Shown: positions 1 through 10,140 of the stretch, piece by piece
How the letters are laid out: every line of letters begins with the position of its first letter
How positions within the stretch are numbered: the stretch's first letter is position 1
NCBI GenBank assembly: GCA_963932145.1
Contig: OZ010573.1
Coordinates: 88,056,163-88,120,162, forward strand
Reading direction: 5' to 3'
DNA length: 64,000 nucleotides
From: Acanthosepion lycidas
Taxonomy: Eukaryota > Mollusca > Cephalopoda > Sepiida > Sepiidae
The notes under the pieces: model-generated
Told to the model about the DNA's origin: nothing
Databases searched by the model: none
Seen by the model: only the letters and a program-made list of their open reading frames with translations
Program-made: the position numbers and the translations under genes

Positions 1-469
1 ATTGCGTAAAATTCTCTTGTCATTTTTTACATTCTTTAAATATTGAAATTGCACATTATTATATCATCGACTCAACACAGCAACGCCAACGAAATAATGC
101 TGTAATCAGAAGATAATAATCTCAAATATCAGTAAAGTTTAAAAAATAAGCAAAACGATTTTCCACAAATCCATGATGTATATGTCTCATATTCCTTTTT
201 CTAAAAGAAATTTTGTATCTTGATAGCGGTGAACAAATGTTGTAAATAAAATATTGATATTGTTTTTTAGATGAAATCTGCCTTTCAGATTGACCAAATA
301 AAGAGATGATAACTGGTTTATCTCTTAAAACCTTAGAAAATATACAATTAGAAAGAAAAAAAACAAACAAATGGTGTAAGAACTTAGAAAGCAAGGCATG
401 TTCTAGAATCAACAAACCTTTTTTTAATTATAATATATTTTCTCAGTTGCATTCTCAAGGAAACTACTG
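1..469. other. AT-rich spacer, nothing recognised
   Basis: I see no gene, repeat copy or motif here that matches any other part of the window. A 97-codon frame on the minus strand has no recognisable domain and is typical of chance frames in AT-rich DNA. Confidence 0.6.
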
Positions 470-569
470 TTAGGTTGGTGCAAAAATAATGACGTATTAA
501 TGTCGTTTTTTGACGTTAAAAAATGTCAAAAAACGACATTATTACGTCATTATTTTTGCACCAACCTAA
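470..569. mobile_element. Palindromic mariner MITE, copy 1 (MADE1-like ends)
   Basis: A 100-base near-perfect palindrome begins ttaggttggtgcaaaaataa and ends with its reverse complement. These ends resemble the mariner-derived MADE1/Hsmar1 inverted repeats. Four further copies occur at 25835, 56594, 60939 and 61271. It has no coding capacity, so mobilisation would need a transposase supplied elsewhere. The arms differ only slightly (gtattaatg against cattattac), and the centre is a few bases of loop. A transcript would fold into one long hairpin. Confidence 0.9.
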
Positions 570-668
570 TACTAATACCCAAGCTCACCCCAGAACTTAA
601 GTGTATCTGTTTTACTAATATTCACAAGGGTCAATCTACTCAAGATAGAGGGTTACTGAAAGAGTTTA

Positions 669-1240
669 TTGTTTGAGTGGCAAGATAAATTGCGCCGATT
701 ATGTGGATATGTGGAAAAAATAAAGTTTATCCCTAAACCAAAAGAGGTTAAGATTGTAGCAGTGAGGAAACCCTCTTCCTGCGATCTGTTGCTTTCTGGA
801 ATAGAATCACAGGGAGAGAGTTACCTGACTACTAATCTTAACCTCTTTCAGAAACCCTCTTCCTGTAATTCTATTCTACAAAGCAACAGATCGCAGTAAG
901 GTGCTATCCGAGTGGAAATTACCCCTTACGAAAGGAATTCGAAGGGAATGAGTCTGGTTCACCTCCATGTAGGCGGTATGGCCGATCTTGGTTGGTTGTT
1001 TTAGAGTTGGGGTAACTAAGGAATGTGACTTGTTTTAAAACTTCTCGTGGGACTAGGGGTAGAGTAGCGAGAGGGCTGTAGCCATTCGTCAGTGGGAGGG
1101 GTATTGTAAGATGTAAATCCAACAAATTTGCGTAAACACTTTTGGATTCTGTCAAAACTGGAACGTGAGGACTGGCCAGCACCAGCCCAGATATGGAAGC
1201 AGTACGCCATGTACGATTTATGTAAAGGTTGAGACTAGCC
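669..1240 (-). pseudogene. Jockey/CR1-like LINE RT C-terminal fragment, rearranged
   Basis: Read on the minus strand, shifting frames give MAYCFHIWAGAGQSS, then a region like LSHRRDVASLSLLY, then SLRIPFVRGNFHSDST and finally EEGFPHCYNLNLF. This is the order seen at the C-terminal end of LINE reverse transcriptases that recur in this window (46433, 57270 and 58110 on plus; 40130 and 54230 on minus). The reading is broken by frameshifts and stops, and only the part after the RT catalytic core survives. Near the 3' end the segment 742-896 is locally inverted and duplicated. The clade label is by resemblance only. Confidence 0.72.
742..896. repeat. Local inverted duplication inside a LINE end
   Basis: The run from 742 to 762 (aagaggttaagatt...) is repeated inverted at 828-848. 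The 32 bases at 782-813 after gaaaccctcttcctg reappear inverted at 866-896 after a second copy of that same 15-base leader. The underlying LINE protein order shows one simple ancestral sequence that was copied in both directions. Confidence 0.75.
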
Positions 1241-1459
1241 GAAGGATTCAAGTACTTTCTGAAGTGGTACAGAAAACCAACATTTATCGATGAATCCTAT
1301 ATAAGAGATCCTGTCGAGGTCTGGGATAAGCTCAACTCCAAATAGGCGTTCAAGGCAAGAGGCCTCTTTGAGCGAACATCATTTCATTGTGATAGACGGA
1401 AATAGAACTTATACGATCCACCGCTAAAGACGCAAGAAATATGCCTGGCTATCTGTGAT

Positions 1460-1885
1460 CAGAAAAAATGGCGTATTGCAGTCATATATTAGTGCCCAAT
1501 CGTCACTTTTCAAACTCGCTTAAGTGGACTTGTCGCTGATGACTTATTTTCATCTATTTCCCAAAGATGCAATGTCGTAAGCATATTGCTATTATATATG
1601 TACTTTCATGGCAAAAGTTCAGACAATATTCGTTCTTGGTAGCATGAGCTCTGACCCTTACATCCAAAACCTTCCTTTGTACAGACACAGGGTTGGTGAA
1701 CCGTCATTCTCAAATCATTCCTTTAGTAGGAAGGGCCATCTGCCCCGAAACTTTCTTCATAAGTACCGCTACATCAGAATTTTTCCTCAAATTCTACAAT
1801 ATGAAACTCTTCAAATCTATCGTCAATCTATTCTCCATTTTCTCGTAATTTTCACTTCGTACTTCCTACTTCTTACATTTACGTT
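1460..1885 (+). pseudogene. Jockey/CR1-like LINE RT C-terminal fragment
   Basis: With frame changes the plus strand reads RLSGLVADDLFSSISQRC, then LLYMYFHGKSSDNIRSL, then a stretch corresponding to FVRGxICPETFFISTAT and finally NMKLFKSIVNLF. This matches the same C-terminal LINE region read at 46433 and 58110. It is opposite in orientation to the fragment at 669-1240, so it is a separate insertion or an inverted partner. Stops and frameshifts rule out function. The poorly readable stretch 1241-1459 between the two may be further decayed LINE. Confidence 0.65.
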
Positions 1886-2120
1886 CATTTCACACATCTC
1901 ATTCAGTAACTTGGGTGATTCTTATGCCTTATATGACGTGAAATATAATAAAATATATTCCTAGGATATGCACAATCATGGGTATTACTTCTCCAAAACT
2001 GTCCATCATATTTGAGTAAAGAACCAATTCTATTTTGCTAAATAGGGGTAAAGTTTTTTTATTATTATTATTCATGCAACTTCCAATGTGGTTATGGCAA
2101 AAATGAATGTCACAGACTAA

Positions 2121-3868
2121 TCCACAATTTGAATTCAGATCGCTGATTCCCCCTTCACCGTCAATAAGCATGATGCTAGCCACATAACCCTTCTTTCATT
2201 TATGTACTGTATCTTTTTAGGACGTAGACGATCATAGCTCTCCTTTTTTTCTTGTTCCTTGTAGCTCTCACAAAGTTTTGCCTTTTTGTTATTTCTCCCA
2301 ATCTTTCTTCTGCCATCCACATGCTTAAGCCCCTTAAGTATTTCACGCGTTGCTTTCCCTTGCCCCTCTTTCCCTCTATCCGCCCTGTGAGTATCAGATT
2401 TTCCAAGCCTTCTTTCTCATTATTTGTCCCAGAATTTTCAACTGCCTCTTCCTGATTTTAAGTATGAGTTTCATTTTTGTTCGCATCCTCTCCAAAACCT
2501 CATAGTTGCTAACATGTTCGGTCCATGTTATTCCCAATATCCTTCTCTAGAACTGAACCTCGTTTGCCTCGAGTCTCTTCTTCATATTTGACGATACCGT
2601 CTAACATTTACTGCCGTAAAGGAGGGCAGATATCACGTAGCAGTTAAGTACTCTTTTCTTTGTTACCAACGAAATCCATCTGTCTCGTAATACTCTGCCT
2701 AACGTTTGGAATGCGTCTTTGGCCATCCCAATACCTCTTCAGATCTCAGCATCGCACTTACCTTCCTATGTGAGAACACTTCCCAGAAATTTACCTTTTC
2801 GCACCTGTTTGATTTTAGTGTCCTCGACCTGTAAATCTCATTTCGGGCTCATATTTTGCTGATGATCATGCATTCTCTCTTCTTGTAGTTTATACTTAGT
2901 CTCTTCTTCTCGCTCTCTTTTGCTACCTTCTCTAGGAGGTTTTTGTATTTTCCTTTCCGTGTCTGCTATCAGCACAGTGTCATCTGCGTATCGTATGCTG
3001 TTAAGACCGTGGTCGCCAATGATGAATCCTTGTAGGCCTTTCAGTTCTCTAACAATAGCCTCGTTGTATAGGTCCTTTTTTTTCTTTTCTTTTTTTCTAT
3101 ATATGATGAACTCATTTTATCTTTATGCTGGCTGTTTGCTACCATCTGAGCTTTTTGATTATTCCGTCTTTTCTGAATATGACAAGGTTGCTGATCAATC
3201 TAGGAATCTTTGCGGTGTAATTTGTCGGATACCGTCGCGTAGTCTGTAAAACACAGGTGCACGTTATTCTATATTTTTATTGCTCTTTCTGATAACATCC
3301 AGAGTATGTTCCGGTGTCTTTAAAGAACCCGCACTCTAGTAGTCCTATCTCTGGCCTGATTCTGCTGCGCGCTCTTTACATAAATTGTACATGGCGTACT
3401 GCTTCCATATGTGGGCTTGTGCTGGCCAGTCCTCACGTTCCAGACTTGACAGAATCCAAATGTGTCTACGCCAATTTATTGGAACCCGCACTGTAGTAGT
3501 CCTATCTCTGGCCTGATTCTGCTGCGCGCTCTGTTCATCGATTGATGAGTTTTTTTTTATGTGGCTCATGAAGCTAAAGGTTTGGCGGAGTTCACATTCA
3601 TTTGCGCCTGGTTTCTTAGGCAGTGCTATTAAAATAGATCTACTTAGATCTTCTGGTATATCCCCAATGTTGCAGATTTCATTTATTTCTGCACATTTTT
3701 GTTTAGCCACTATTCTTTAGCCTGCATTCATTTGGTCCTTATTTCGTTGTGCAATTTTCTGGATTACGTTCCGTATCTTGGTCGAGTTACCTGTCTCCTT
3801 TCTTTTCAATGAGCCATTCGTTTTTTCTTCTTCGTCCATTTTTCTTTGAGATTACTGTTACAGTTTTT
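2121..3868 (-). pseudogene. RTE-type LINE reverse transcriptase half, decayed
   Basis: On the minus strand the reading runs KNEWLIEKKGD (about 3800), NEICNIGDIPEDLSRS and IALPKKPGANECEL (3600-3700), a segment like RARSRIRPEIG (3480-3530), NVHLCFTDYA (RT motif A, about 3260), GLNSIRYADDTVLIADTE (catalytic YADD, about 2970), and a C-terminal part with LENLILTGRIEGKRGKGKQR (about 2370). This order is that of the RT domain and tail of RTE-type endonuclease/RT proteins. Poly-T tracts, frameshifts, internal deletions and the 106-base insert at 3376-3481 make it a relic. It is probably the downstream half of the copy whose endonuclease lies at 10141-11235. Confidence 0.85.
3325..3532 (+). repeat. 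51-base direct repeat flanking a 106-base LINE piece
   Basis: Positions 3325-3375 and 3482-3532 are identical at 50 of 51 bases (one c/g change). Between them lies 3376-3481, a fragment of a different LINE reading YCFHMWACAGQSS on the plus strand. The flanks belong to the RTE relic on the minus strand. The insert closely resembles the inverse of about 1120-1226 in this window. It is either a very long target duplication or a templated insertion. Confidence 0.85.
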
Positions 3869-3870
3869 TT

Positions 3871-3886
3871 GTGTATATGTAACTAG
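3871..3886. repeat. 16-base target-site copy 1
   Basis: The sequence gtgtatatgtaactag occurs here, at 4191, at 4457 and at 9823, exactly at the boundaries of the LINE and of its extra tail copies. It reads as a target-site duplication shared by serial insertions. Confidence 0.85.
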
Positions 3887-4190
3887 AAGATTTATTCTGT
3901 ATAGTTACAAAATTGTGGCACGAGGCCGGTGAAGGGGAGGGGGAAAGGCTGGTCCAAACTAACTATCCTATACCTAGCTAATCAGATTCACGACCCATTC
4001 ATACGTTACAAGTTACCCATTCACCACAAGAACTCGTCCATCACCAATCGATCCCTCATGCACCATAATACCACATTCTTACCAGGGGGTCCTACAAAAA
4101 CGCCCCCCAGTCCATAAAAATTTGTTGATGAAACACATGCTATACATAAAATTCTAATAATGATAGAATGAGAGGGGAGGGGAGATGAAT
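3887..4190 (-). mobile_element. LINE 3'-tail copy 3 (5'-truncated insertion)
   Basis: This is a 304-base minus-strand copy of the Tx1-like LINE 3' tail. On plus it starts five bases after the 16-base target copy with tttatt, the complement of an AATAAA polyadenylation signal (3891-3896). It then shows the tail landmarks gaggcc, ggggaggg and tatcctatacctagctaatc. It is a little longer than the second copy and carries the purine-rich agaggggaggggagatgaa at its 5' side. Confidence 0.85.
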
Positions 4191-4206
4191 GTGTATATGT
4201 AACTAG
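4191..4206. repeat. 16-base target-site copy 2
   Basis: Exact copy of gtgtatatgtaactag between tail copies 3 and 2. Confidence 0.85.
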
Positions 4207-4456
4207 GAGATTTATTCAGTACTATGTACAGAATTGCGCACAAGGCCAAAAAAGGGGAGGGGTAGAGGCTGGTCCAAACTAACTATCCTATACCTAGCTA
4301 ATCAGATTCACGACCCATTCATACATTACAATTTGCCCATTCACCATAAGAACTCGTCCGTCACCAAACAATCCGCCAACCACCATAATACCACATCCTC
4401 TCAAGGGGAACCTACCAAAACGCGCCCCACACCATAAAAATTTGATGATGATAAAT
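4207..4456 (-). mobile_element. LINE 3'-tail copy 2 (5'-truncated insertion)
   Basis: This 250-base minus-strand tail copy has its complementary polyadenylation signal at 4211-4216. It carries the same internal landmarks as the neighbouring copies and ends upstream at tttgatgatgataaat. It is shorter than copy 3, as expected if each copy was truncated independently at its 5' end. Confidence 0.85.
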
Positions 4457-4472
4457 GTGTATATGTAACTAG
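4457..4472. repeat. 16-base target-site copy 3
   Basis: Exact copy of gtgtatatgtaactag at the 3' boundary of the long LINE. Confidence 0.85.
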
Positions 4473-5153
4473 AATATTTATTGTATCGAAATACAAATTG
4501 TGGCACAAGGCCTAAAAAGGGGAGGGGTTGAGGCTGGTCAACACTAACTATCTTATACCTAGCTAATCTGACTCACGACCCATTCATACATTACAATTTA
4601 CCCATTCACCACAAGAACTCGTCCATCACCAAGCAGTCCTTCAATCACCATAATACCACATCCTCTCAAGGGGAACCTGGCAAAACGCGCCCCACACCAT
4701 AAAATTTGATGATGATACACATGCTATACATTAAAATTCTAATAATGATAGAATGAGAGGGGAGGGAGATGAACCCACAAATAACTAAAAAGTAACACAA
4801 ATGCAAACTAAACATAATATATGTTAGTAGGGGACCGTCCAACCCTCAAAATAGAGAGGCCGCTCTATTCTGCCCAGGAGACAAAATCAAGAGGCAACTC
4901 TCGCTAAGGGAGTGGGAAAATGGATAAAATATTATGCGGGAATGGGAAAATATAAAGCTGACCCAGTCGAGATAAAAGGAGGCCAAAACAAACTGGGGAG
5001 GTTGGGAATCTCGACTTGGATCATGACCAAAGAGTAGCCGGGTTACAGGCCAGGAACAACACTTACTCACATTAACTAGGTACACTTAAGCTTGTCTAAC
5101 CTAACCAAGGGGAGGGTTCCGCAAGAAGCCACCCCAATGTGCAATAGGTTGAC
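4473..5153 (-). other. 3' UTR and tail of the Tx1-like LINE
   Basis: Non-coding 3' part of the LINE. The section 4840-5150 is homologous to 27985-28225 beside the plus-strand relative. The last 250-300 bases are the tail repeated at 3887-4190 and 4207-4456 and found singly at 29572-29690 and 34022-34270. A 79-codon open frame in it is not conserved in frame with the relative, so I do not treat it as a gene. Confidence 0.75.
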
Positions 5154-8100
5154 CTAGAAGAGAAAATCAAGGCTAGCCCCGGTCACAAGAACCAAGCTCG
5201 CCGAATGCAATCGTTTTCTATCAGATCTAATCTTCATCTTGAGCTGATGCTCAAAGAATTGGATTAGATGCTGATGAGAAAGACGGTTGCCCCGCAAGAC
5301 TTCCTCCTTTCGCGTCGTCCAAATCACCATTCGAGCCGTGGCCAGCAGCGTCAGAAACACCATCCGTTTCACCCCAGAATACGGGGGCGACACATTGTCA
5401 CACGCGTATGCGCGATCAATGGACACAAGCTGTTCGGGAGCGAGACGAGCCATCAGCTCGCCGACATGGTCCCATAAGGGGCGGACCCGGGGGCAATGGT
5501 AGAAGGCGTGCGAAGCCGTTTCTTCTAAGCCAAGACCACACCGTTCACAGTCTGGCAAATCCGCCAAACCCCATATGAAAGCCTTGTCGTTGAGAGGCAG
5601 CCGATTCCGAGCCAATCGCCAGGTAAGCGAAAACTCAGGGTTACTGAGGTAATCCGCCGCTGGCGCCCAAGACCAGTAGGAGCGATACTCCTCCTCCGAC
5701 AAGCCGAGCGTATCACGTAGGGAATCCTTCGCGGGCCCCTCCACTAATCCACGATAGAAGACCTTCCTAGGCCGTGAAAGGTCACTGGACCGGGGAATGG
5801 CCTTCAAGGCCGACCGACACTCGCGGATGAAATCCGACTCGTCCCGAGGTCTACAACGGCGCTCAACCTTCGAGATGGGGGGACTCATGGTAAGGCTAGG
5901 GAAGGCGTCCCTAACAATCCCCTCCAGAATCGGATCTCTCCCAGTCAATGCGCGGCGTAGGAAAGCCAACCTAGAGGCACGGATGTGACTCAAAAGGTGC
6001 GGCATTCCCAGCCCCCCATGACACGGACGTTTAGTGCAGACTCGTCTGTCGACCCTGTTCACGCGTCCCCTCCATAAAATGGAGGATAGCGATTGCTCGA
6101 GCGCCTTCTTGTGAGTCTTACAGGGAGGAAGTACGGACAATCGATAAAGAATCAGGGGGAAAATGTATGTAGCACACACCTCCGCCCTGCCCTTCACGGA
6201 CAACCTCCGTCGATTCCAAGTCTGACCGGCGGAATCGACCTTTGCTCGTACTTCAGACCAATTCTTCTCCAGCTGGAGGTCAGGTCCAAACCACACTCCA
6301 AGAATGCGGACAGGACCGTCTGTCCAACCGAAGCGGCCCGGAAGAGCGACTCCCTTCCAGGCACCTAACTGCAAGCCGGACGACTTGTCGCGGTTTATTT
6401 TGGCCCCTGTCACCTTCTCGTACCGATCAAGCGCCTTCTGTACCACCTCAATGTCGTTGCGGGACGACACGAAAGCAGATACGTCATCGGCGTACGCGGA
6501 AACCCTGGCTCGACACCCTCCAGGAACGGCAATTCCACGTAGGGCCGGACTGCCGGTCTCGTCCTTCAGCCGGCGAAGGAGAGGCTCCAACGCCAAAGCA
6601 TAAAGGAGAGGCGACAGCGGACAACCCTGACGAACCGACCTAGACAGCACGAACGCGTCCGACAACCTTCCGTTCACCTGTACCACAGCACTGGGGGAGC
6701 GATACAGGAGGCTAATCCAGCGGCAGAAGTTGGGTGCGAATCCAGCGGCCTGCAGGACAGTAGCAAGGTAGCGATGGTCGACCCTATCAAATGCCTTGGA
6801 CTGATCCAAATTGATAGGCGCGGCTTGCTCGTCGTCTTTTACACCCTCTATGATCGTGCGGATCAGATGCAGGTTGCTCTGAATTGTTCGGCCCCTCACA
6901 GAACAAGTCTGCTCAGGTCCCAACAGAGACTCGGCAACTGACTGCAAACGCTCCTGCAGGATCTTGGCCATAATCTTTAACTCTGTGTTTAGCAGAGTTA
7001 TGGGCCTGTAGTCATCTAGCTTCCCCCCACCACCTTTGCCCTTTTTCAACAGAGTGATCACGCCTCTGGTGATCCGGTTGGGGATGGACCCCGACCGAAA
7101 CTAGTTGTTGAACACTGCAGTCAAAATCGGAACAAAGATGTGCGACAGCCTCAAGTACAATTCATAGGGCAAACCATCCAGACCGGGCGACTGGCCTCTG
7201 CCGACCTTCTTCAAAACCGCGTAGACTTCGCCCTCCGTGATCTCTCCCTCGCAGCTAGCCGCTTCAGTCGGCGAAAGCCGAGGAAAGTCAGCCAAATAGC
7301 TACGAAACTCCTCCTCACGGAGACCAGGCTCCTTGGTAAACCGGCTCTCGAAATGGCGCCGAAACGCCTCGCACATGTCGTCAGTGGCCCGAAGAGTACG
7401 CCCCTCCGGGGATTCGACTTCACGAATGTAACGATCGCCACCTCGACGGACCTCTTCCCTGCGCAGATCTGCGCCCAAGTTCACAGCTTCGGAAGACATC
7501 TTGCTTAACTTATGTCTAATTACCTGACCCATGTACCGTTCGCTATTCGAACAATCCAGGGCCTCCTTAGCTAAGGCTATCTCTAGGGGATTCCCCCCAG
7601 CCACCGCCCGGGAATAACTAGACTTGAGTGTCTTCACCTTATCAGCTCTATCTAGAGCGAGCCGTTTTCCGAAATCAGTGGTGAAGGACCTAATCCTACA
7701 CTTAAGGCGTTCCCACCACTTATTCCCGATAACCGCCCCCACTAGCTCCCGCTGCACTAGTCTGATTAGCTGTTCCCGAAAGTCCTCCCTGTCCAGTAAG
7801 GACAGATTGAACTTCCAGTACCCAGCCATTCTAGGCCTACAGTCTAACGCCACCCGGGAACAAACGAGTTTGTGGTCCGAATAGCCTACCCAGTGGAACG
7901 TAGGGCAATCTAACAGATCTATATCGGATCTTCTAACTAACATTCTGTCAAGGTAGCTAACTACCTTGTAAAAAGGCCAATTAAGAGCCCACGTCCACAT
8001 TTTTCCCCCGGGATGATCGACCCGGTATCTATCGACGAGACCATAATCGTCGATCAGATCAACCAGGCTACGATCGCCCCTTCTCCCGCTAGCTCCCCGC

Positions 8101-8552
8101 CCCCTGTCTAACTTGGGGTCCAGGATGGCATTCCAGTCCCCCATTAAAACTAGGCGCGTTGAATCCACCAGGAACGGCCCCAACCGCCGAAAAAACGAGA
8201 CCCGCTCCTCCCGGTCGTTGGGCGCATAAACCGCAACGACTCGGAACGAACCACTTTTCACGGCAATATCGGCCACGATCAACCGGCCGTCGGCATCGGT
8301 ATGCACAAGGTCCACCTTCGCATCAAGAATACGCCTGACAAGCAAAGAAACTCCTCTGGCAGAACGGTCCCCATATGCTGAATAGACGACAAAGTCATCG
8401 TCCAGCACACACGCATCGGAACTGCAAACAAAGTGGGTCTCCTCGATCGCGGCAACATCCACATCCAGGGACAGAAGGTCCCGGAGCAGGCGGGCAGCCT
8501 TACCCCGATCCCTTAAGCCCCTCACATTCAGAGTCGCTATCTTTATTTCCAT
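5154..8552 (-). pseudogene. LINE ORF2: APE endonuclease + reverse transcriptase, one in-frame TAG
   Basis: ORF2 makes the nick and copies the element RNA at the target. Reading from the ATG at 8552, the frame stays open for 483 codons, meets TAG at 7101-7103, and continues in the same frame for 648 more codons to 5154. The endonuclease (residues 1-230) shows N9, E38 (EETH), YAPND at 109-113, GDWN at 138-141, YLDR at 200-203 and SDH at 225-227, all the expected APE-type catalytic positions. The linker carries GYWKFNLSLL. The RT shows LDQSKAFDRV (motif A), GCPLSPLLY (motif B) and YADD (motif C, about residue 687). A Cys/His cluster (DCERC, then ASHAFYHC) lies near the C-terminus. A single nonsense change between the two domains is the only obvious lesion. 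All other six-frame readings across this interval are shadows. Confidence 0.9.
7101..7103 (-). other. In-frame TAG interrupting ORF2
   Basis: The codon follows TAVFNN and precedes FRSGSIPNR in the same frame; 13 codons later the frame passes a GTG at 7061. Both sides align with the normal continuous LINE ORF2, so this is a nonsense mutation (or a sequencing error), not an ORF boundary. Confidence 0.85.
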
Positions 8553-8788
8553 CTTCTAAGTCCTGTAAAAATAAAAAAGACAGAATTAACCTATTCACAT
8601 ACGGGGCGGAAATCTGCGTCAGTCAGGACACCGACGGATTGTCCCAGGCTCCCTACACCAAGCTCCGACGTCATTCGTCCTTCCAGGACAATCCCGCCGA
8701 CGTCCGAAGGATAGGTAAGTTTTAAACACCTATATAAGGAGGGATGGAGAATAACCGGAACCCTCCCAGCACAATACTGCCTTAGCTT

Positions 8789-9822
8789 CTATAAGTAGGG
8801 TGAGTCCATCTCTACCATCCTTAATTTGGGAAAATTGTCTTTTACTTCCGCGATATGCCCCCATACTTTTAGGTATGTCCCCGTGTCTCTGACACAGGTA
8901 AGAACCCCCGGGGAATCCGGGAAATTTTGCGGGTCTTCCACAGACTTTTCTTTGACACAATCCAGCTTGTACAAGAGCCCCAATTGGGCTCTTTTTTGGC
9001 TGGACAGGGCCTTTTTATATTCATCCTTGTCTACACGACAAATGTTCTCTGGTCCCGCAAACAGTTTCTTTTTCTTCTTACCCCTGGAACGGTGGGGAGG
9101 GGAAGAGGTGGATGTGTCAGATGGGCTGAGGGGAGAATTGGAGGGAGCGGGGGATAGAACCTGGGCAGGGGAAGAAGAAGTGCTCCTTGATTTCGGCGTT
9201 CCCGTATTTTCCTTCGGGTCCGCCGGGACAGACCGGAACCTGACTTTGTCTCTGCCCTCTTCTACTTTACTGCGTTCAGCGTGTTTTGGTGTTTGCGTCT
9301 CCCCCTCCTCTTCTTCCTCTCTACTTCTTTTTAAGGAAGAAGTTCGAGGTGGAGGCATAACCTCGACCTCCATCTCATTTTCTTGCTCTTGTTGCTGCTG
9401 CTGATGTTTCTGCTGACTCTTTTTGGTTTGCGCCTCTGATTTTTCAGCCTTTTTAGGGTTTTTGCTGTTTCCAGGCTTTCTTGTAGTTTCCGCACTTTCT
9501 GCCTTTTTAGGGCTTACCTCCTTTGGGGCACTTTCTGCCCTTCTCGGGCTTTCTGCCTTCTCAGGGATCTCCTCTTGCCCCCCTTTCGTCGGTTGTTGCT
9601 GCTTTGCTATAGTCTCTTCTTTCTTGGGAGGGGATGGTACATTTTTTGCCCTCCTTTTCACCACCTCCTTCCAAGTACCTTCGGGATCCTTTTCCCCTTT
9701 TCCTTCCTCTGTCGGTACTGTTACTGTTGCTGCCTTTGCAGCTGTCTTTCCTGCTACTGCTGTTGTTGTCGTTCCTGAAGACTGCGGCCGTTTGTTGGGA
9801 CACTCTTTAGCCATGTGGCCAT
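8789..9822 (-). pseudogene. LINE ORF1 remnant, truncated within a CCHC knuckle
   Basis: The frame is open from the LINE 5' boundary to 8789. Element-derived residues begin GHMAKECPNK, the second half of a CCHC zinc knuckle, so the amino-terminal half, including the first two cysteines, is missing. The next 250 residues are rich in K, E, P, S and T with low-complexity blocks (KAES repeats, a Gln run). The C-terminal part is more ordered (ENICRVDKDEYKKAL onward). ORF1 proteins of this kind bind the LINE RNA. The ATG at 9850 lies in flanking target DNA and is accidental. It ends 236 bases upstream of ORF2. Confidence 0.8.
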
Positions 9823-9838
9823 GTGTATATGTAACTAG
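9823..9838. repeat. 16-base target-site copy 4
   Basis: Exact copy of gtgtatatgtaactag abutting the truncated 5' end of the LINE. With the copy at 3871 it brackets the whole composite insertion. Confidence 0.85.
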
Positions 9839-10140
9839 TGAGCCAGTCAAAATGACTTAACTCCCTTTATAGTCCACCAATAGAAGGTTAACCAATCAGA
9901 AGACGTAGAACATTCAATTCGTCGTGTATATAGGCGGCCATTTTTGTTCACTCTACCCGAATGTCCAGTCCAGCTTGTCAGTCGAAGATGAACAGAAGGA
10001 AGTACTACGCTCTGCTACTTTTATCGAAATATCTACTGCTAACCTGAACAACGCTTTCCTACTGTCTTCGAAATATTCACTGCTAACCTCTGGATTCTAT
10101 ATGCAAAGACGACCGTCATGATGAATAACAATTACTGATG
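9839..10140. other. Unassigned spacer with a 21-base imperfect direct repeat
   Basis: No coding similarity seen. Two related stretches, cgaaatatctactgctaacct (10025) and cgaaatattcactgctaacct (10069), lie 44 bases apart. This interval lies between the LINE target site and the RTE endonuclease and could be a further small insertion. Confidence 0.5.

Larger units (their letters stand above)
4473..9822 (-). mobile_element. Tx1/L1-like LINE, 5'-truncated, nearly full-length coding
   Basis: This is a 5.35-kb non-LTR retrotransposon on the minus strand: ORF1 remnant (9822-8789), APE endonuclease plus RT ORF2 (8552-5154), a 3' UTR of about 680 bases, and AATAAA five bases from the 3' boundary (4477-4482). 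It ends in no poly(A). The 16-base target copies at 4457-4472 and 9823-9838 bracket it. It is visibly richer in G and C than its surroundings and has lost little of its reading frame, so the insertion looks fairly young. The clade call rests on the GYWKFNLSLL stretch after the endonuclease, the RT sequence and a zinc-finger-like C-terminus. A short related plus-strand copy lies at 27486-28225. Confidence 0.88.

Noticed and set aside
4846..5085. A 79-codon minus-strand frame starting MYLVNVSKC, also open at 28027 in the relative
   Set aside because: It lies in the 3' UTR; after the first residues the two copies shift frame relative to each other, so protein conservation is not supported.
5268..8725. 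Many 60-130 codon plus-strand frames
   Set aside because: Shadows of the GC-rich LINE ORF2 on the minus strand.
8826..9860. Long plus-strand open frames (192 and 145 codons)
   Set aside because: They are opposite the LINE ORF1, rich in Ser, Phe and Leu, and mirror its low-complexity Lys/Glu/Pro/Gln codons; no domain seen.
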